Notes: generated by a model not told the origin, from the sequence alone. DNA of 64,000 bases from Neolewinella sp036735605 (GCA_036735605.1 DAINNZ010000002.1:9116-73115), one strand, 5' to 3'; shown: positions 36,889 through 45,549, counted from the first letter of the stretch. Numbers and translations are program-made.

Positions 36889-37297
36889 CCAACGAATCTA
36901 TCGGGGTGAACGCCTTAAATCAGCAAAGGAAATACAAGCATTATTTGCTGGCAAGGCTGCTTCTGTGGGCACTTATCCCTACCGCCTTATCTACAAAGAA
37001 GCGGAGGAAAAACGGGGGAGCTACCCCTTGCAGCTAACCTTTAGTGTGCCTAAAAGGCGTTTTAAGAAGGCTGTAGATCGCAACCGAATCAAGCGGCTGT
37101 GCCGTGAAGCCTTTCGGCTACACAAAGCAGAACTACTACTTAATTGGCCAGAGGATCGCCCGCAATATGTCCTGATTATTCTCTATGTAGGGCAAAAGGA
37201 AGAAAAGTGGAAACTCATGAGCCGTAAAATGCAGAAGGTATTACAACTATTTTCGGCTGTGCTAGGTGCTACTGCCAACGAAACTTCCTCGGATTAA
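36881..37297 (+). CDS. rnpA: Ribonuclease P protein component
   Basis: A 138-residue basic protein that assists RNase P RNA in trimming tRNA 5' ends. The family motif is KKAVDRNRIKRLCREAFR, with the Arg-Asn-Arg core. The N-terminus reads QRIYRGERLKSAKEIQALF. The ATG at 36881 overlaps the gyrB stop by 8 bp, which suggests translational coupling. The frame is open upstream from 36842 inside gyrB, which is not used here. Finding rnpA behind gyrB instead of next to rpmH is unusual. Confidence 0.92.
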   Translation: MCSQRIYRGERLKSAKEIQALFAGKAASVGTYPYRLIYKEAEEKRGSYPLQLTFSVPKRRFKKAVDRNRIKRLCREAFRLHKAELLLNWPEDRPQYVLIILYVGQKEEKWKLMSRKMQKVLQLFSAVLGATANETSSD

Positions 37298-37343
37298 CTC
37301 CTTTGGATAGCTACCATTTACTACCATCTTATAAGCAAGGCTC

Positions 37344-37844
37344 ATGCTAAAAATATTACTGCTGTCTGTCTTTTGCCTCCTAGCGGCATTGCCCACACTA
37401 GACGCCCAGCGCGTATTGTTGTTGGAAAATATGCGTTCCAGTAGAGCCGATCGCTACTATGAAGGCCAAACAATCGTGTTCCGTGTGCGAGGAGATAATT
37501 TCTGGCAGAATGGCGTTATAACAGAGCTACGGCCCGACATTCAAAGCATCGTGATCAACGACCGCTTTGTGATGCTCGATGAAGTGGAAGCAGTACAACT
37601 ACCTGGGGCTGGCTTTGCCACCGGTGTCGGTTACTCCCTAATGACCTTTGGGTTGGGTTGGTCTGCCTTCGCGCTAGTAGGTTATGCCACCGATGGCCAA
37701 GCCGATACACGCTACAGCGGAACCGATTTAGGGGTCACGCTAGTTTCCGTAGGTAGTGGTTTTTTACTCAAAAGCATCTTCGCGAAGCGGCAATATAAGC
37801 TCAGCGAGCGCAAGCGGCTTCGCATTATAGATTTGAGCTTTTAG
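37344..37844 (+). CDS. Hypothetical membrane-associated protein
   Basis: A 166-residue protein not recognised. It has a signal peptide (MLKILLLSVFCLLAALPTLD, cleavage probably after DAQ), a short beta-rich domain with YEGQTIVFRVRGDNFWQNGV and SIVINDRFVMLDEVEAVQ, then two hydrophobic stretches (about 93-113 and 130-145) that could be membrane helices, and a basic end. The gene is 46 bp after rnpA in the same direction, so it may be co-transcribed. The pattern resembles small Bacteroidota envelope proteins, but no function can be given. Confidence 0.75.
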   Translation: MLKILLLSVFCLLAALPTLDAQRVLLLENMRSSRADRYYEGQTIVFRVRGDNFWQNGVITELRPDIQSIVINDRFVMLDEVEAVQLPGAGFATGVGYSLMTFGLGWSAFALVGYATDGQADTRYSGTDLGVTLVSVGSGFLLKSIFAKRQYKLSERKRLRIIDLSF

Positions 37845-37944
37845 CAGCGTGAGAAATAATTTTGTAGCCCACACGACCTCCAAAAAAAAGGTTCATTTAG
37901 CTTAGATGTATTATTTTACGCCATCTAACTTAATTTACTTACTT

Positions 37945-40389
37945 ATGCGATCCTCCAGCCGCTACATACCACTAGCTCTGCTCCTCTTTTTCCTAGTCTC
38001 AACCACTACCTCCGCTCAAGGCGATAAGAGCCCGAAGGCTCCTCCTAGTCTAGCAGAAAAAACAGCAGGGCTAACTGCTTACGATGGCTTCTTTAATTTC
38101 TTCTGGAGCGAACAAGAAGGTAAAATCTATTTACAAATCGACCGCTGGGAGGAAGAATTTTTATATGTCAATAGCCTTGCGGCCGGCCTAGGCAGCAATG
38201 ATATTGGCTTAGATCGCAACCAGCTAGGCGAAAATCGTGTGGTGCGTTTTCGTAAAGTGGGCCCCAAGGTACTCCTGCTAGAACGCAACCTCAATTATCG
38301 AGCGGATTCAGCTAACCCCGACGAGCGGCAGTCGGTAGAAGATGCCTTTGCCCAGTCGATTCTTGGCGGCTTCGCCGTAGAGGCTACCACCGGTAATAGT
38401 GTGCTCATCGACCTTACGCCACTACTTATGGAAGATGCGCACGGAGTGATCCGCCGCCTAAAGGCGAACAATGAAGGCGTTTACAAAATTGATCCCAAGC
38501 GATCCGTTATTCACCTAGATCGAACCCGCAACTTCCCTGACAATAGCGAGTTTGAGGCCTTGTTAGCCTTCAGCGGCGAGCCAAGCGGCCGCAATCTGCG
38601 CAGCGTTACCGCCACGGCTACCGATTTTAGTCTGCGGCAGCACCATAGTTTTATCCGCTTGCCCGACGAGCAGTATCAAGCCCGGGTCTATGACCCTCGC
38701 TCGGGCTATTTCCAACATAGTTATGCTGATTATGCCTCCCCTATTGGCGAGCCTTTGGAAAAGCGTTTCATTCGCCGGCACCGATTGGAGAAAAAAGACC
38801 CAACCGCTGCGATCAGTGAGCCGGTGAAACCAATCATTTACTACCTCGACCGTGGTGCCCCTGAGCCAATTCGCTCGGCGCTTTTGGAAGGTGCACAGTG
38901 GTGGAACCAAGCCTTTGAAGCCGCCGGTTATAGCAATGCCTTTCAAGTACAACTATTGCCCGAAGAGGTTGACCCAATGGACGTGCGTTACAACCTCATC
39001 AATTGGGTACACCGCAGTACCCGAGGCTGGAGTTATGGCTCCTCGGTTATCGATCCGCGAACGGGCGAGATTCTCAAGGGGCACGTCCTGCTAGGTAGTT
39101 TGCGCGTTCGCCAAGATTTCCTCATTGCGCAGGGGCTCGTGGATGCCTACACCGATGGAAGCACCCCCGACCCAAGAATGCTTGAGATGGCGCTGGCAAG
39201 GCTGCGGCAACTCAGTGCCCACGAAGTAGGGCATACCATCGGCCTAGCACACAACTTTGCCGCCTCTGTTAATGACCGTGCCTCCGTGATGGACTACCCC
39301 CACCCCTACACCCTTGCTGAGAAAAGCGGTACACTCGATTTTTCAAATGCTTACGCTACCGGCATTGGCGAATGGGACAAACGAGCCATCTTATACGGCT
39401 ACCAACATTTTCCGCCAAGTATAAACGAAATGGCTGCCTTGAAAGGCATACTCGCCGAAACGGAAGCCATGGGCCTACATTATGTCTCCGACCCTGACGC
39501 TCGGCCTATCAACAGTGCCAATGCACTTGGCCATCTCTGGGATAATGGCGAAGACCCCATCAAAGAAATGGGGCGCCTACAACTCATCAGAAAAAGAAGA
39601 ATAGCAGCATTTGGTATCCAAAATATTCCCACCGGAGCGCCTTTAAGTAGCCTCGAAAACGTATTCGTGCCCCTCTACCTAATGCACCGTTACCAAACCG
39701 AAGCCGTTTCTAAACTAATCGGCGGCTACTACTACGATTACGCCGTGAGAGAAGAGGGCCCCCAAAAAGTGATTCGAGAGGTAGAAGCCGAACGGCAAAT
39801 CAGTGCACTTACTGTACTATTACGCACCTTACATCCTGAGTTTTTAATGGTGCCGGCTACCGTAAAAGAGCTCTTATTACCCCAAGCATACGGCTATCAG
39901 CGGGATAGAGAATTGTTTCCTTTCTATACCGGTGCTACCTTCGACCCCATTGGTGCGGCTACGGTAGTGGCCGAGCATACGCTTAGCCACCTCCTCCACC
40001 CCGATCGCTTAGCTAGAGTGAGCGTGCAAGAAAATGCCGATAAAGACCTACTAGAAAAAATAAGCATCCAATTAACCAAACAAATGAAAAGCAGCAATGG
40101 GGAAGAACTATTGATCGCCGAAGCTGTTTTTTATCGCTATACTCAACACCTCTTTACGCTTGCCGCCCACGAAAAAGCAGCGCCTTGGGTAAGAAGTCGC
40201 GCATTGCAGGAACTAGAATTACTGCCAAATAAATTGCAGCTATTCACCCCCTCGGCCCTACTATTTCGCAACCATATGCAGCAATTTCGCGAGCGCCCCG
40301 CTGATTTCAAACCAGTAGCAGCACCTAAAATACCGGATGGAGCACCCATCGGTTGCGGAAACAGTAGCCTTCTTTACCACACGCATTAA
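37945..40389 (+). CDS. Secreted zinc-dependent metalloprotease (DUF5117/DUF4953 type)
   Basis: An 814-residue protein of the large Bacteroidota zinc-protease family. Signal peptide 1-25 (LLFFLVSTTTSAQ), a DUF5117-type N-terminal part, and the catalytic site HEVGHTIGLAHNF near residue 426, a metzincin motif HExxHxxGxxH, followed by the Met-turn-like SVMDYPHPY. No T9SS sorting tail is present, so it probably stays in the periplasm or is released by another route. The start at MRSSSRYIPLALLL is preferred over one 13 codons upstream, which would bury the signal peptide. The flavin reductase follows 12 bp later. Confidence 0.9.
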   Translation: MRSSSRYIPLALLLFFLVSTTTSAQGDKSPKAPPSLAEKTAGLTAYDGFFNFFWSEQEGKIYLQIDRWEEEFLYVNSLAAGLGSNDIGLDRNQLGENRVVRFRKVGPKVLLLERNLNYRADSANPDERQSVEDAFAQSILGGFAVEATTGNSVLIDLTPLLMEDAHGVIRRLKANNEGVYKIDPKRSVIHLDRTRNFPDNSEFEALLAFSGEPSGRNLRSVTATATDFSLRQHHSFIRLPDEQYQARVYDPRSGYFQHSYADYASPIGEPLEKRFIRRHRLEKKDPTAAISEPVKPIIYYLDRGAPEPIRSALLEGAQWWNQAFEAAGYSNAFQVQLLPEEVDPMDVRYNLINWVHRSTRGWSYGSSVIDPRTGEILKGHVLLGSLRVRQDFLIAQGLVDAYTDGSTPDPRMLEMALARLRQLSAHEVGHTIGLAHNFAASVNDRASVMDYPHPYTLAEKSGTLDFSNAYATGIGEWDKRAILYGYQHFPPSINEMAALKGILAETEAMGLHYVSDPDARPINSANALGHLWDNGEDPIKEMGRLQLIRKRRIAAFGIQNIPTGAPLSSLENVFVPLYLMHRYQTEAVSKLIGGYYYDYAVREEGPQKVIREVEAERQISALTVLLRTLHPEFLMVPATVKELLLPQAYGYQRDRELFPFYTGATFDPIGAATVVAEHTLSHLLHPDRLARVSVQENADKDLLEKISIQLTKQMKSSNGEELLIAEAVFYRYTQHLFTLAAHEKAAPWVRSRALQELELLPNKLQLFTPSALLFRNHMQQFRERPADFKPVAAPKIPDGAPIGCGNSSLLYHTH

Positions 40390-40401
40390 ATTATTTCCCT
40401 T

Positions 40402-41019
40402 ATGCAACTGCTGCTTGAAGATATCTTGGCGCAAGATAGTTCCTACCGCCGTAATTTCATCAATAGCCTCCCTGGCCCACGCAGCCTCCACCTCATCGGC
40501 ACTAAAGGGCATCGGGGCAATGAAAACATTGGTGTGTTTAATACCATCGTACATCTTCAAGCTTCACCACCTATGTTAGGTTTTATACTGCGGCCTCTCA
40601 CTGTGCCGCGCGAGACCTACCATAACCTATTAGCCAACGGGCATTATACCATCAATACAGTACAAGCCGATTTCCTAGCTGCGGCTCATCAATGTAGTGC
40701 CAATTATCCTGTTGGCCAATCGGAGTTTGCTGCTACAGGCTTAACCCCCTACTATTCACCTAGCCTGCTAGCACCCTATGTAGCCGAGGCTCCCGTTAAA
40801 ATAGGCCTCAGCTACGTCGAAACCCACCAGATAAGCGGCGGCACCCAACTAGTGGTAGGCCGAATAGTGGAAGTAATCGTGCCTGATGAAGCCATAAGCC
40901 CAGAAGGGCACATCGACCATGCCATCACGCAAAGCACAGTCGTAGCAGGATTAGATCAGTATTATCAGCTTCACGAACGACAGCAACTGCCCTATGCTCG
41001 CGTCCGTTCAATCAAATAG
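40402..41019 (+). CDS. Flavin reductase-like FMN-binding protein
   Basis: A 205-residue split-barrel protein of the flavin reductase-like domain family. Visible family features are SLHLIGTKGHRGNENIGVFN near the FMN loop, PPMLGFILRP, and a stretch NGHYTINTV that fits the domain. Such proteins bind FMN and may reduce flavins or repair them, but the substrate is unknown. It lies 12 bp after the protease gene on the same strand. A perfect 45-bp palindrome follows. Confidence 0.85.
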   Translation: MQLLLEDILAQDSSYRRNFINSLPGPRSLHLIGTKGHRGNENIGVFNTIVHLQASPPMLGFILRPLTVPRETYHNLLANGHYTINTVQADFLAAAHQCSANYPVGQSEFAATGLTPYYSPSLLAPYVAEAPVKIGLSYVETHQISGGTQLVVGRIVEVIVPDEAISPEGHIDHAITQSTVVAGLDQYYQLHERQQLPYARVRSIK

Positions 41020-41040
41020 GCTGTCCTACCTAGCAAAGGA

Positions 41041-41085
41041 AGTTCCTCTTTAAGCCCAACAAATTGTTGGGCTTAAAGAGGAACT
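41041..41085 (+). terminator. Perfect palindrome downstream of the flavin reductase gene
   Basis: 22-base arms (41041-41062 and 41064-41085) pair without a mismatch around a single A. The stem contains AAGCCCAACAA. It may end transcription, but there is no T tract after it, only ATATC. Confidence 0.7.
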
Positions 41086-41138
41086 ATATCTATCTTTATC
41101 GTTACCTTTACGCCCACTCCATTAAAAAATAGTATTCT

Positions 41139-41516
41139 ATGTCGTTTGAGATCATTGGTAAGTTGGTCAAAAAATTTGAAACTGAAAGTAAAACGGATTC
41201 TTTTCGAGCCAGAGAGTTCGTCATTGAAATTGATGGCGGCACCTACCCGCAGTTCGTGAAATTCCAATGCTTACAAGACCGTACAACCATGGTCGATCCT
41301 TTCAATGAAGGCGACCAAATTAAAGTCCATTTCGACCTACGTGGCCGCGAGTGGCAGGGTAAGTATTTTACCAACCTAAATGCTTGGCGTGTGGAAGCAG
41401 TTTCTGCCGTGCCTGGCGCCACCATGCCCCCTTCTTCTACAACAGAATTTAGTGACTTCCCCAAGGCTGCGGACGACCTAGGGGATATCAGCTCAGGCGA
41501 CGATTTGCCTTTCTAG
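41139..41516 (+). CDS. DUF3127 family protein with SSB-like C-terminal tip
   Basis: A 125-residue protein of the Bacteroidota DUF3127 family. The first 90 residues are a small beta-rich domain (SFEIIGKLVKKFETESKTD, then RTTMVDPFNEGDQIKVHFDL, then RGREWQGKYFTNLNAWRVE) consistent with an OB fold. A Pro/Ser-rich acidic linker follows, and the last residues are SGDDLPF, like the acidic tip of single-stranded DNA-binding protein (DDDIPF) that recruits DNA repair partners. Role in ssDNA metabolism is inferred, not shown. Confidence 0.85.
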   Translation: MSFEIIGKLVKKFETESKTDSFRAREFVIEIDGGTYPQFVKFQCLQDRTTMVDPFNEGDQIKVHFDLRGREWQGKYFTNLNAWRVEAVSAVPGATMPPSSTTEFSDFPKAADDLGDISSGDDLPF

Positions 41517-41521
41517 AAAAA

Positions 41522-42025
41522 CTAGTCGAAAAGATAACGAAACACCGCCACACGATTACCGCCTGGTGCCTCCCAGTCAGGGCAGTTACTCTCGCGGCGT
41601 CCGCCTAATGCGTCGTAGAACGCAATGGCAGGTGTGTTGGCTTGCAAAACGTATAAAAACATCGGCTTTGTTGGTAGTAGCTCGCGGCTTCTTGCGCGAG
41701 CCGCTAATAACAAGGTTTTGCCTACCCCTTTCCCTTGCTGGCCGCTTTTCACGTGTAAATTATCCAGCATCACCCCATGCTCGGGCTCTTCATAGGGTGT
41801 AAGACAAACGAAACCGACTAGCTCCGGCCCTTCCTCCGCTAGCAGCACCCACATGGCTCTAGGCGGATACGCTAAGCGTTCCTGCCAGGCAGCCAAGCGT
41901 TCGGTTGGAGCCTCTCTATCCAAGTACTGATCGGAAAACACCCCTCGGTAAGCCTTTTGCCAGCTTTGGGTATGTAGTGCCGCGATAGCCGTAGCATCCT
42001 CTGCCTGAGCCAGCCGAAATGTCAT
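41522..42025 (-). CDS. GNAT family N-acetyltransferase
   Basis: A 167-residue acetyltransferase of the GCN5 fold. The N-terminal FRLAQAEDATAIAALHTQSW, the central VGFVCLTPYEEPEHGVMLDNLHV and the acetyl-CoA loop QQGKGVGKTLL (a Q/RxxGxG/A motif) are visible, with the C-terminal NTPAIAFYDALGGRRE. The acceptor is unknown. It is convergent with DUF3127, 5 bp away. Confidence 0.92.
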   Translation of the reverse strand: MTFRLAQAEDATAIAALHTQSWQKAYRGVFSDQYLDREAPTERLAAWQERLAYPPRAMWVLLAEEGPELVGFVCLTPYEEPEHGVMLDNLHVKSGQQGKGVGKTLLLAARARSRELLPTKPMFLYVLQANTPAIAFYDALGGRRESNCPDWEAPGGNRVAVFRYLFD

Positions 42026-42105
42026 ACCAATATTATTTTTTTCTTAAATAGCATCAAAATACCGAATGCTTTGGCAAAGATGCAAATTACTCCTTACTTT
42101 GCAGG

Positions 42106-42753
42106 GTGCTACGAACAGAAAATCTTACTTATCAATATCCAGCAGGCACCGCCCTGCGATTCCCCGACTTGCGCTGCGAGCAGGGCGAGCATCACCTGAT
42201 CCTAGGGCCTAGTGGATCGGGCAAGTCCACCCTGCTCCATTTGTTGGCGGCTCTACTGCGCCCTAGTGGTGGCAAACTGGAGCTAGGTGGCCAATCCTAT
42301 GGCCAGCTATCCGCTAGCGCTGCCGATACCTTTAGAGGGCAACATATCGGGATGATCTTTCAAAAATCTTACTTCATTGCCTCCCTGACCGTAGCGGAGA
42401 ATCTTGCTATCGCACAGCGTTTGGCTGGCTTACCAATAGACAAGGCCGCCAATAAAAAGCTGCTGGAGGAATTAGGTATCGGGCAATATGCTAATCGGCG
42501 ACCACAGCAACTCTCCGTAGGGGAGCAGCAGCGGGTCAGTATTGCCCGCGGTTTGGTCAATAAGCCGCAGCTATTGCTAGCCGATGAGCCCACTGCGGCT
42601 CTTGATGCTGCTAACGCTAGTAGTGTAAGCCGATTGCTGCGGCAACGAGCCACTGATTTACAGGCCATACTATTAGTGGTTACCCACGACGAACGACTGC
42701 TCCAAGACTTTTCCTCTGTACTACGCATCGGAAGCCAAGCCAACCAAAACTAA
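42106..42753 (+). CDS. ABC transporter ATP-binding protein (LolD/MacB-like)
   Basis: A 215-residue ATPase with GPSGSGKSTLLHLLAAL (Walker A, residue 31 on), LSVGEQQRVSIARGL (signature) and LLADEPTAAL (Walker B). It starts at a GTG. The next gene, 5 bp away, encodes the FtsX-like permease, so the pair is a complete half-transporter of the LolCD/MacB type that moves lipoproteins, peptides or other substrates across the periplasm by a mechanotransmission stroke. The substrate is unknown. Confidence 0.92.
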   Translation: MLRTENLTYQYPAGTALRFPDLRCEQGEHHLILGPSGSGKSTLLHLLAALLRPSGGKLELGGQSYGQLSASAADTFRGQHIGMIFQKSYFIASLTVAENLAIAQRLAGLPIDKAANKKLLEELGIGQYANRRPQQLSVGEQQRVSIARGLVNKPQLLLADEPTAALDAANASSVSRLLRQRATDLQAILLVVTHDERLLQDFSSVLRIGSQANQN

Positions 42754-42758
42754 ACAGT

Positions 42759-44138
42759 ATGTCCACTTTCCAATTGGCTATTCGGAATCTGTTATATAAG
42801 CCCTGGGGCACTGCCTTAAGCCTATTACTCGCTATGTTAGGAGCGGGGCTCATTAGTCTGTTGTTGCTTGTTAGTTGGCAGTTCGACCAGCAATTAAGCC
42901 GTAACCTCGCCGGTGTCAATCTTATTATTGGTGCCAAAGGAAGCCCCCTTCAATTGGTGATGAGCAGCCTATACCATGTACAATACCCCACCGGTAATAT
43001 TCCCATTCAAGGCATACTACCCTACCTTAATCCTGACCATCCCTACATTGAGCAGGCTATACCGCTTTCACTCGGCGATAGTTATGAAGGCTACCGAATC
43101 GTAGGTACACGCCCTGCTTTCCTCACCCTTTATGGCGGGCAAATAGCTCAAGGCCGCATTTGGAAAGCCCCTATGGAAGCCGTAGTAGGTGCTCGCGTGG
43201 CCGAAACACTCGGCCTCGCCATCGGTGCCACTTTCCAAGGTAGCCACGGACTAGCCGCAGACAGCCTCCTGATACACGAAGACAGTCCGCCCTTCATCGT
43301 AGTTGGCATCTTGGCACCTACCGGCTCCGTTGCAGATCAACTGCTCCTGACTAGCAACGAAAGCACTTGGTTGGTGCATGACGAACACCAGCATGACGAA
43401 CAGCAGCAGGGCAATGGCGAGCACCAGGATGCGCGCCAAGATCAACACGAACACGAACACGCGAACGAAGATGCGCACGAACACGCGCATGAAGACCACC
43501 ACCATCATGACCATGACCATGACCATGACCATGACCATGGCGACCAAGCGGCTAAGATCCCATTGGGTGATTTGACCGCCTACCCCACAAAAGACATTAC
43601 CTCGTTGCTGCTCCGCTTCAAGGGCAACAGCGTTTTTTCGCTCAATTTACAGCGAGGCATCAATGAAAACACGGGTATGTTAGCCGCCTCCCCTAGCTAT
43701 GAGATTGATTCTTTATACGCCACCATGGGGCCTGGTGAAGCCATCCTAAGTCGCTTAGCCGCCATCATCGTTTTGGTTAGTATTCTCAGCATATTCATCA
43801 GTCTATATACCTCTCTGGACGAAAGGCGGCGAGAGCTGGCGCTCATCCGCAGTCTGGGAGGTAGTCGAAATACGCTGCTGGGCCTTTTACTCACGGAAGG
43901 CGTCATCCTAGCCTTCGGCGGTGCCCTACTAGGCCTGCTGCTGAGTCATCTAGGCCTGTATTTCATCGCGCGTTTTGTGAGCGAGCAATATCGCTACGAT
44001 TTTGCGGCCTTCTTCGTACTCCCTAGCGAGCTATACCTCCTCCTCACTGCACTGCTCATTGGTCTATTAGCCGCAGCGATTCCCGCACTCCGAGCGGCTA
44101 ATACAGATGTTCACCAAACCTTATCGGGTAGCCATTAG
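42759..44138 (+). CDS. FtsX-like ABC permease with His-rich extracytoplasmic loop
   Basis: A 459-residue membrane protein. The first membrane segment is about 20-42, then a large extracytoplasmic domain (about 43-325, MacB_PCD-like), then three C-terminal helices (about 328-350, 378-400 and 420-445) as in FtsX/MacB permeases. Residues about 207-263 contain 19 His and many Asp/Glu, ending in five HD-type units encoded by a perfect hexamer repeat. This suggests metal binding, zinc being the usual choice for such clusters. The partner ATPase is directly upstream. Confidence 0.9.
   Translation: MSTFQLAIRNLLYKPWGTALSLLLAMLGAGLISLLLLVSWQFDQQLSRNLAGVNLIIGAKGSPLQLVMSSLYHVQYPTGNIPIQGILPYLNPDHPYIEQAIPLSLGDSYEGYRIVGTRPAFLTLYGGQIAQGRIWKAPMEAVVGARVAETLGLAIGATFQGSHGLAADSLLIHEDSPPFIVVGILAPTGSVADQLLLTSNESTWLVHDEHQHDEQQQGNGEHQDARQDQHEHEHANEDAHEHAHEDHHHHDHDHDHDHDHGDQAAKIPLGDLTAYPTKDITSLLLRFKGNSVFSLNLQRGINENTGMLAASPSYEIDSLYATMGPGEAILSRLAAIIVLVSILSIFISLYTSLDERRRELALIRSLGGSRNTLLGLLLTEGVILAFGGALLGLLLSHLGLYFIARFVSEQYRYDFAAFFVLPSELYLLLTALLIGLLAAAIPALRAANTDVHQTLSGSH
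43506..43535 (+). repeat. CATGAC hexamer tandem repeat in the permease gene
   Basis: Five perfect CATGAC units, encoding His-Asp pairs in the His-rich loop. Slippage changes in steps of six bases would add or remove whole HD pairs without breaking the frame. Confidence 0.9.
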
Positions 44139-44159
44139 GTATGTAAAAAAATTAGTTTT

Positions 44160-44200
44160 GGCTGTCGCAGGGGCAAGGCTTTCCTGGTAGCACAAATGAA
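44160..44200 (+). repeat. CAGGGGCAAG dispersed repeat, copy 8
   Basis: GGCTGTCGCAGGGGCAAGGC, then CCTGGTAGCACAAAT. The head unit is shortened and the TAGCGCAAG core has one change. Confidence 0.62.
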
Positions 44201-44279
44201 GTAGAGGCAGGCAGAAGCACCAAGCTGTTTTGATTAGAGATGTTCGGTGGAGCATGAACGAGCTGACGACGTAGTAGCT

Positions 44280-44327
44280 GCGAAGCAAAACGTAGGCGCA
44301 GTGGTGCTGCGGCGAGGCTTTTCAACG
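44280..44327 (+). repeat. 48-bp direct repeat, left copy, with hairpin
   Basis: It matches 45455-45502 at 42 of 48 positions. Central hairpin: CGCAG (44297-44301), loop TGGTG, CTGCG (44307-44311). Confidence 0.85.
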
Positions 44328-44452
44328 AAGTTCAGAACAAAATTGCCCGCCCACAGCCGTTTGATGGCCTGCCAAACAACTCTATTAAAGGCAGACTGCC
44401 CGATAGACCCACTACAAGCCTCCCCTTTTTCAGATAGCTGTAAGCTGCTGCT

Positions 44453-45172
44453 TTACAATTTCAAAGCTACACCCAAACTAAAGTTCAATGTACCTATTTT
44501 TTGGCACCAAGAGGCTGTGCCTGCTAACACTTCCGTATTTCCATCGCTGATAGTGGTTGCCACATTTGCGTAGGTTGGAGCAGATGCCAGATAATCAACC
44601 TGTGCGAGGAGATATAAATTAGGACTTAGATCGTAGGTCAAGCCCGCCCCCACTAGATAAGCAAAAGCGGTAGTAGTAGCACTAGCCTGCCTGGTAATAG
44701 TGCTACCCCCTCGCCCTGTTGTAGTGATTGTTAGGGCTGGTTGGGTGCTGCCTAAAAGCCCGATCATAGCGCTGGTGTTCAAAGAAGCTTTTCCGGAAAG
44801 CGGAAAAGAGCCCAAGCCGCCAAGCAACAGCGCCCCAAGCCGCCAATCGGCTAGTTCCGCCCTGTAAGTAAGGCTAATGAAAGGATCTGAGAAAGCTTCC
44901 TGAACCGCTTTTTCATCCGTCGGATTCCGCTGGGCGCGCAGCAAAGCTTTAAGCCCAAAATTGCCCTCTCCAAGTGGTTGAACAAACGATAAATCTAGGG
45001 CGGCTCCTAGTCTGGCCCAGCCAGCAGCTTTACTCGCAGCTTCCTGCCTAGCCAAATCTTTCATTGGGATACCCGGCCCTATCGAAATACCGAGATAAGC
45101 CTTCGTAGCCTGTGCATGGCCAGCTACAAGCAGAAACCAAAAAATGGATACGGTAAATATTATTCTTCTCAT
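44453..45172 (-). CDS. Outer-membrane beta-barrel protein
   Basis: A 239-residue protein with signal peptide (1-21, ending AGHAQ), then alternating polar and hydrophobic strands ending in KIGTLNFSLGVALKL, as in 8- to 12-strand barrels; SFVQPLGEGNFGLKALLRA, FISLTYRAEL and YLLAQVDYLASAP are typical strand sequences. No exact family is recognised. It is a single gene, flanked on both sides by copies of the same 48-bp repeat in the same orientation. Confidence 0.72.
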   Translation of the reverse strand: MRRIIFTVSIFWFLLVAGHAQATKAYLGISIGPGIPMKDLARQEAASKAAGWARLGAALDLSFVQPLGEGNFGLKALLRAQRNPTDEKAVQEAFSDPFISLTYRAELADWRLGALLLGGLGSFPLSGKASLNTSAMIGLLGSTQPALTITTTGRGGSTITRQASATTTAFAYLVGAGLTYDLSPNLYLLAQVDYLASAPTYANVATTISDGNTEVLAGTASWCQKIGTLNFSLGVALKL

Positions 45173-45454
45173 TTCACCCTAATTTAAGGAAGTAAAGGAA
45201 CGCTTTTTATACTTAAAACGAAATTGCGGCACTTCACGCTGTCTGTGGCGGCAGGCAAGCTACATCTTCAGCCCAATCTGCTTCAAAGGGTAAGGCATTA
45301 AGCACTTCAAAGGGCACACTACCGAATAATTTCCCTGTTACTTTTGCTCGAAATAAGTACTCGGACAAATTCAATGCGACTTTTCAATCTGGTAGATTTT
45401 GCTTTCAGCTGAGGTAAGCACGACCGCCGAAGGCAGCCGCGAAGCGAACTAGCC

Positions 45455-45502
45455 GCGAAGCAAAACGTAGGCTTAGTGGTGCTAAGACGAGGCTTTTTAA
45501 CG
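45455..45502 (+). repeat. 48-bp direct repeat, right copy, with hairpin
   Basis: Same element as 44280-44327 and in the same orientation. Central hairpin CTTAG (45472-45476), loop TGGTG, CTAAG (45482-45486). Two base pairs differ from the left copy and both changes keep pairing. Confidence 0.85.
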
Positions 45503-45541
45503 CTGGCTGGGAGCAAAAGATGCCGAGTGAAAAGGTGTAAT

Positions 45542-45549
45542 TATTTTTG
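45542..45549 (+). promoter_or_regulatory. -7 box before the small lipoprotein and response regulator
   Basis: TATTTTTG fits TAnnTTTG, 31 bp before an ATG at 45580 and about 360 bp before the response regulator. Confidence 0.35.

Larger units (their letters stand above)
44139..44452. other. Intergenic region between the permease and the beta-barrel gene
   Basis: 314 bp without a convincing gene. It holds a dispersed repeat copy (44160-44200) and the left direct repeat (44280-44327) of the pair that flanks the beta-barrel gene. A short open frame here reads through these repeats. Confidence 0.6.

Noticed and set aside
44247..44573. Plus-strand frame over the left 48-bp repeat and the end of the beta-barrel gene
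   Set aside because: It runs antisense to the barrel gene and through the repeat, with no recognisable domain.
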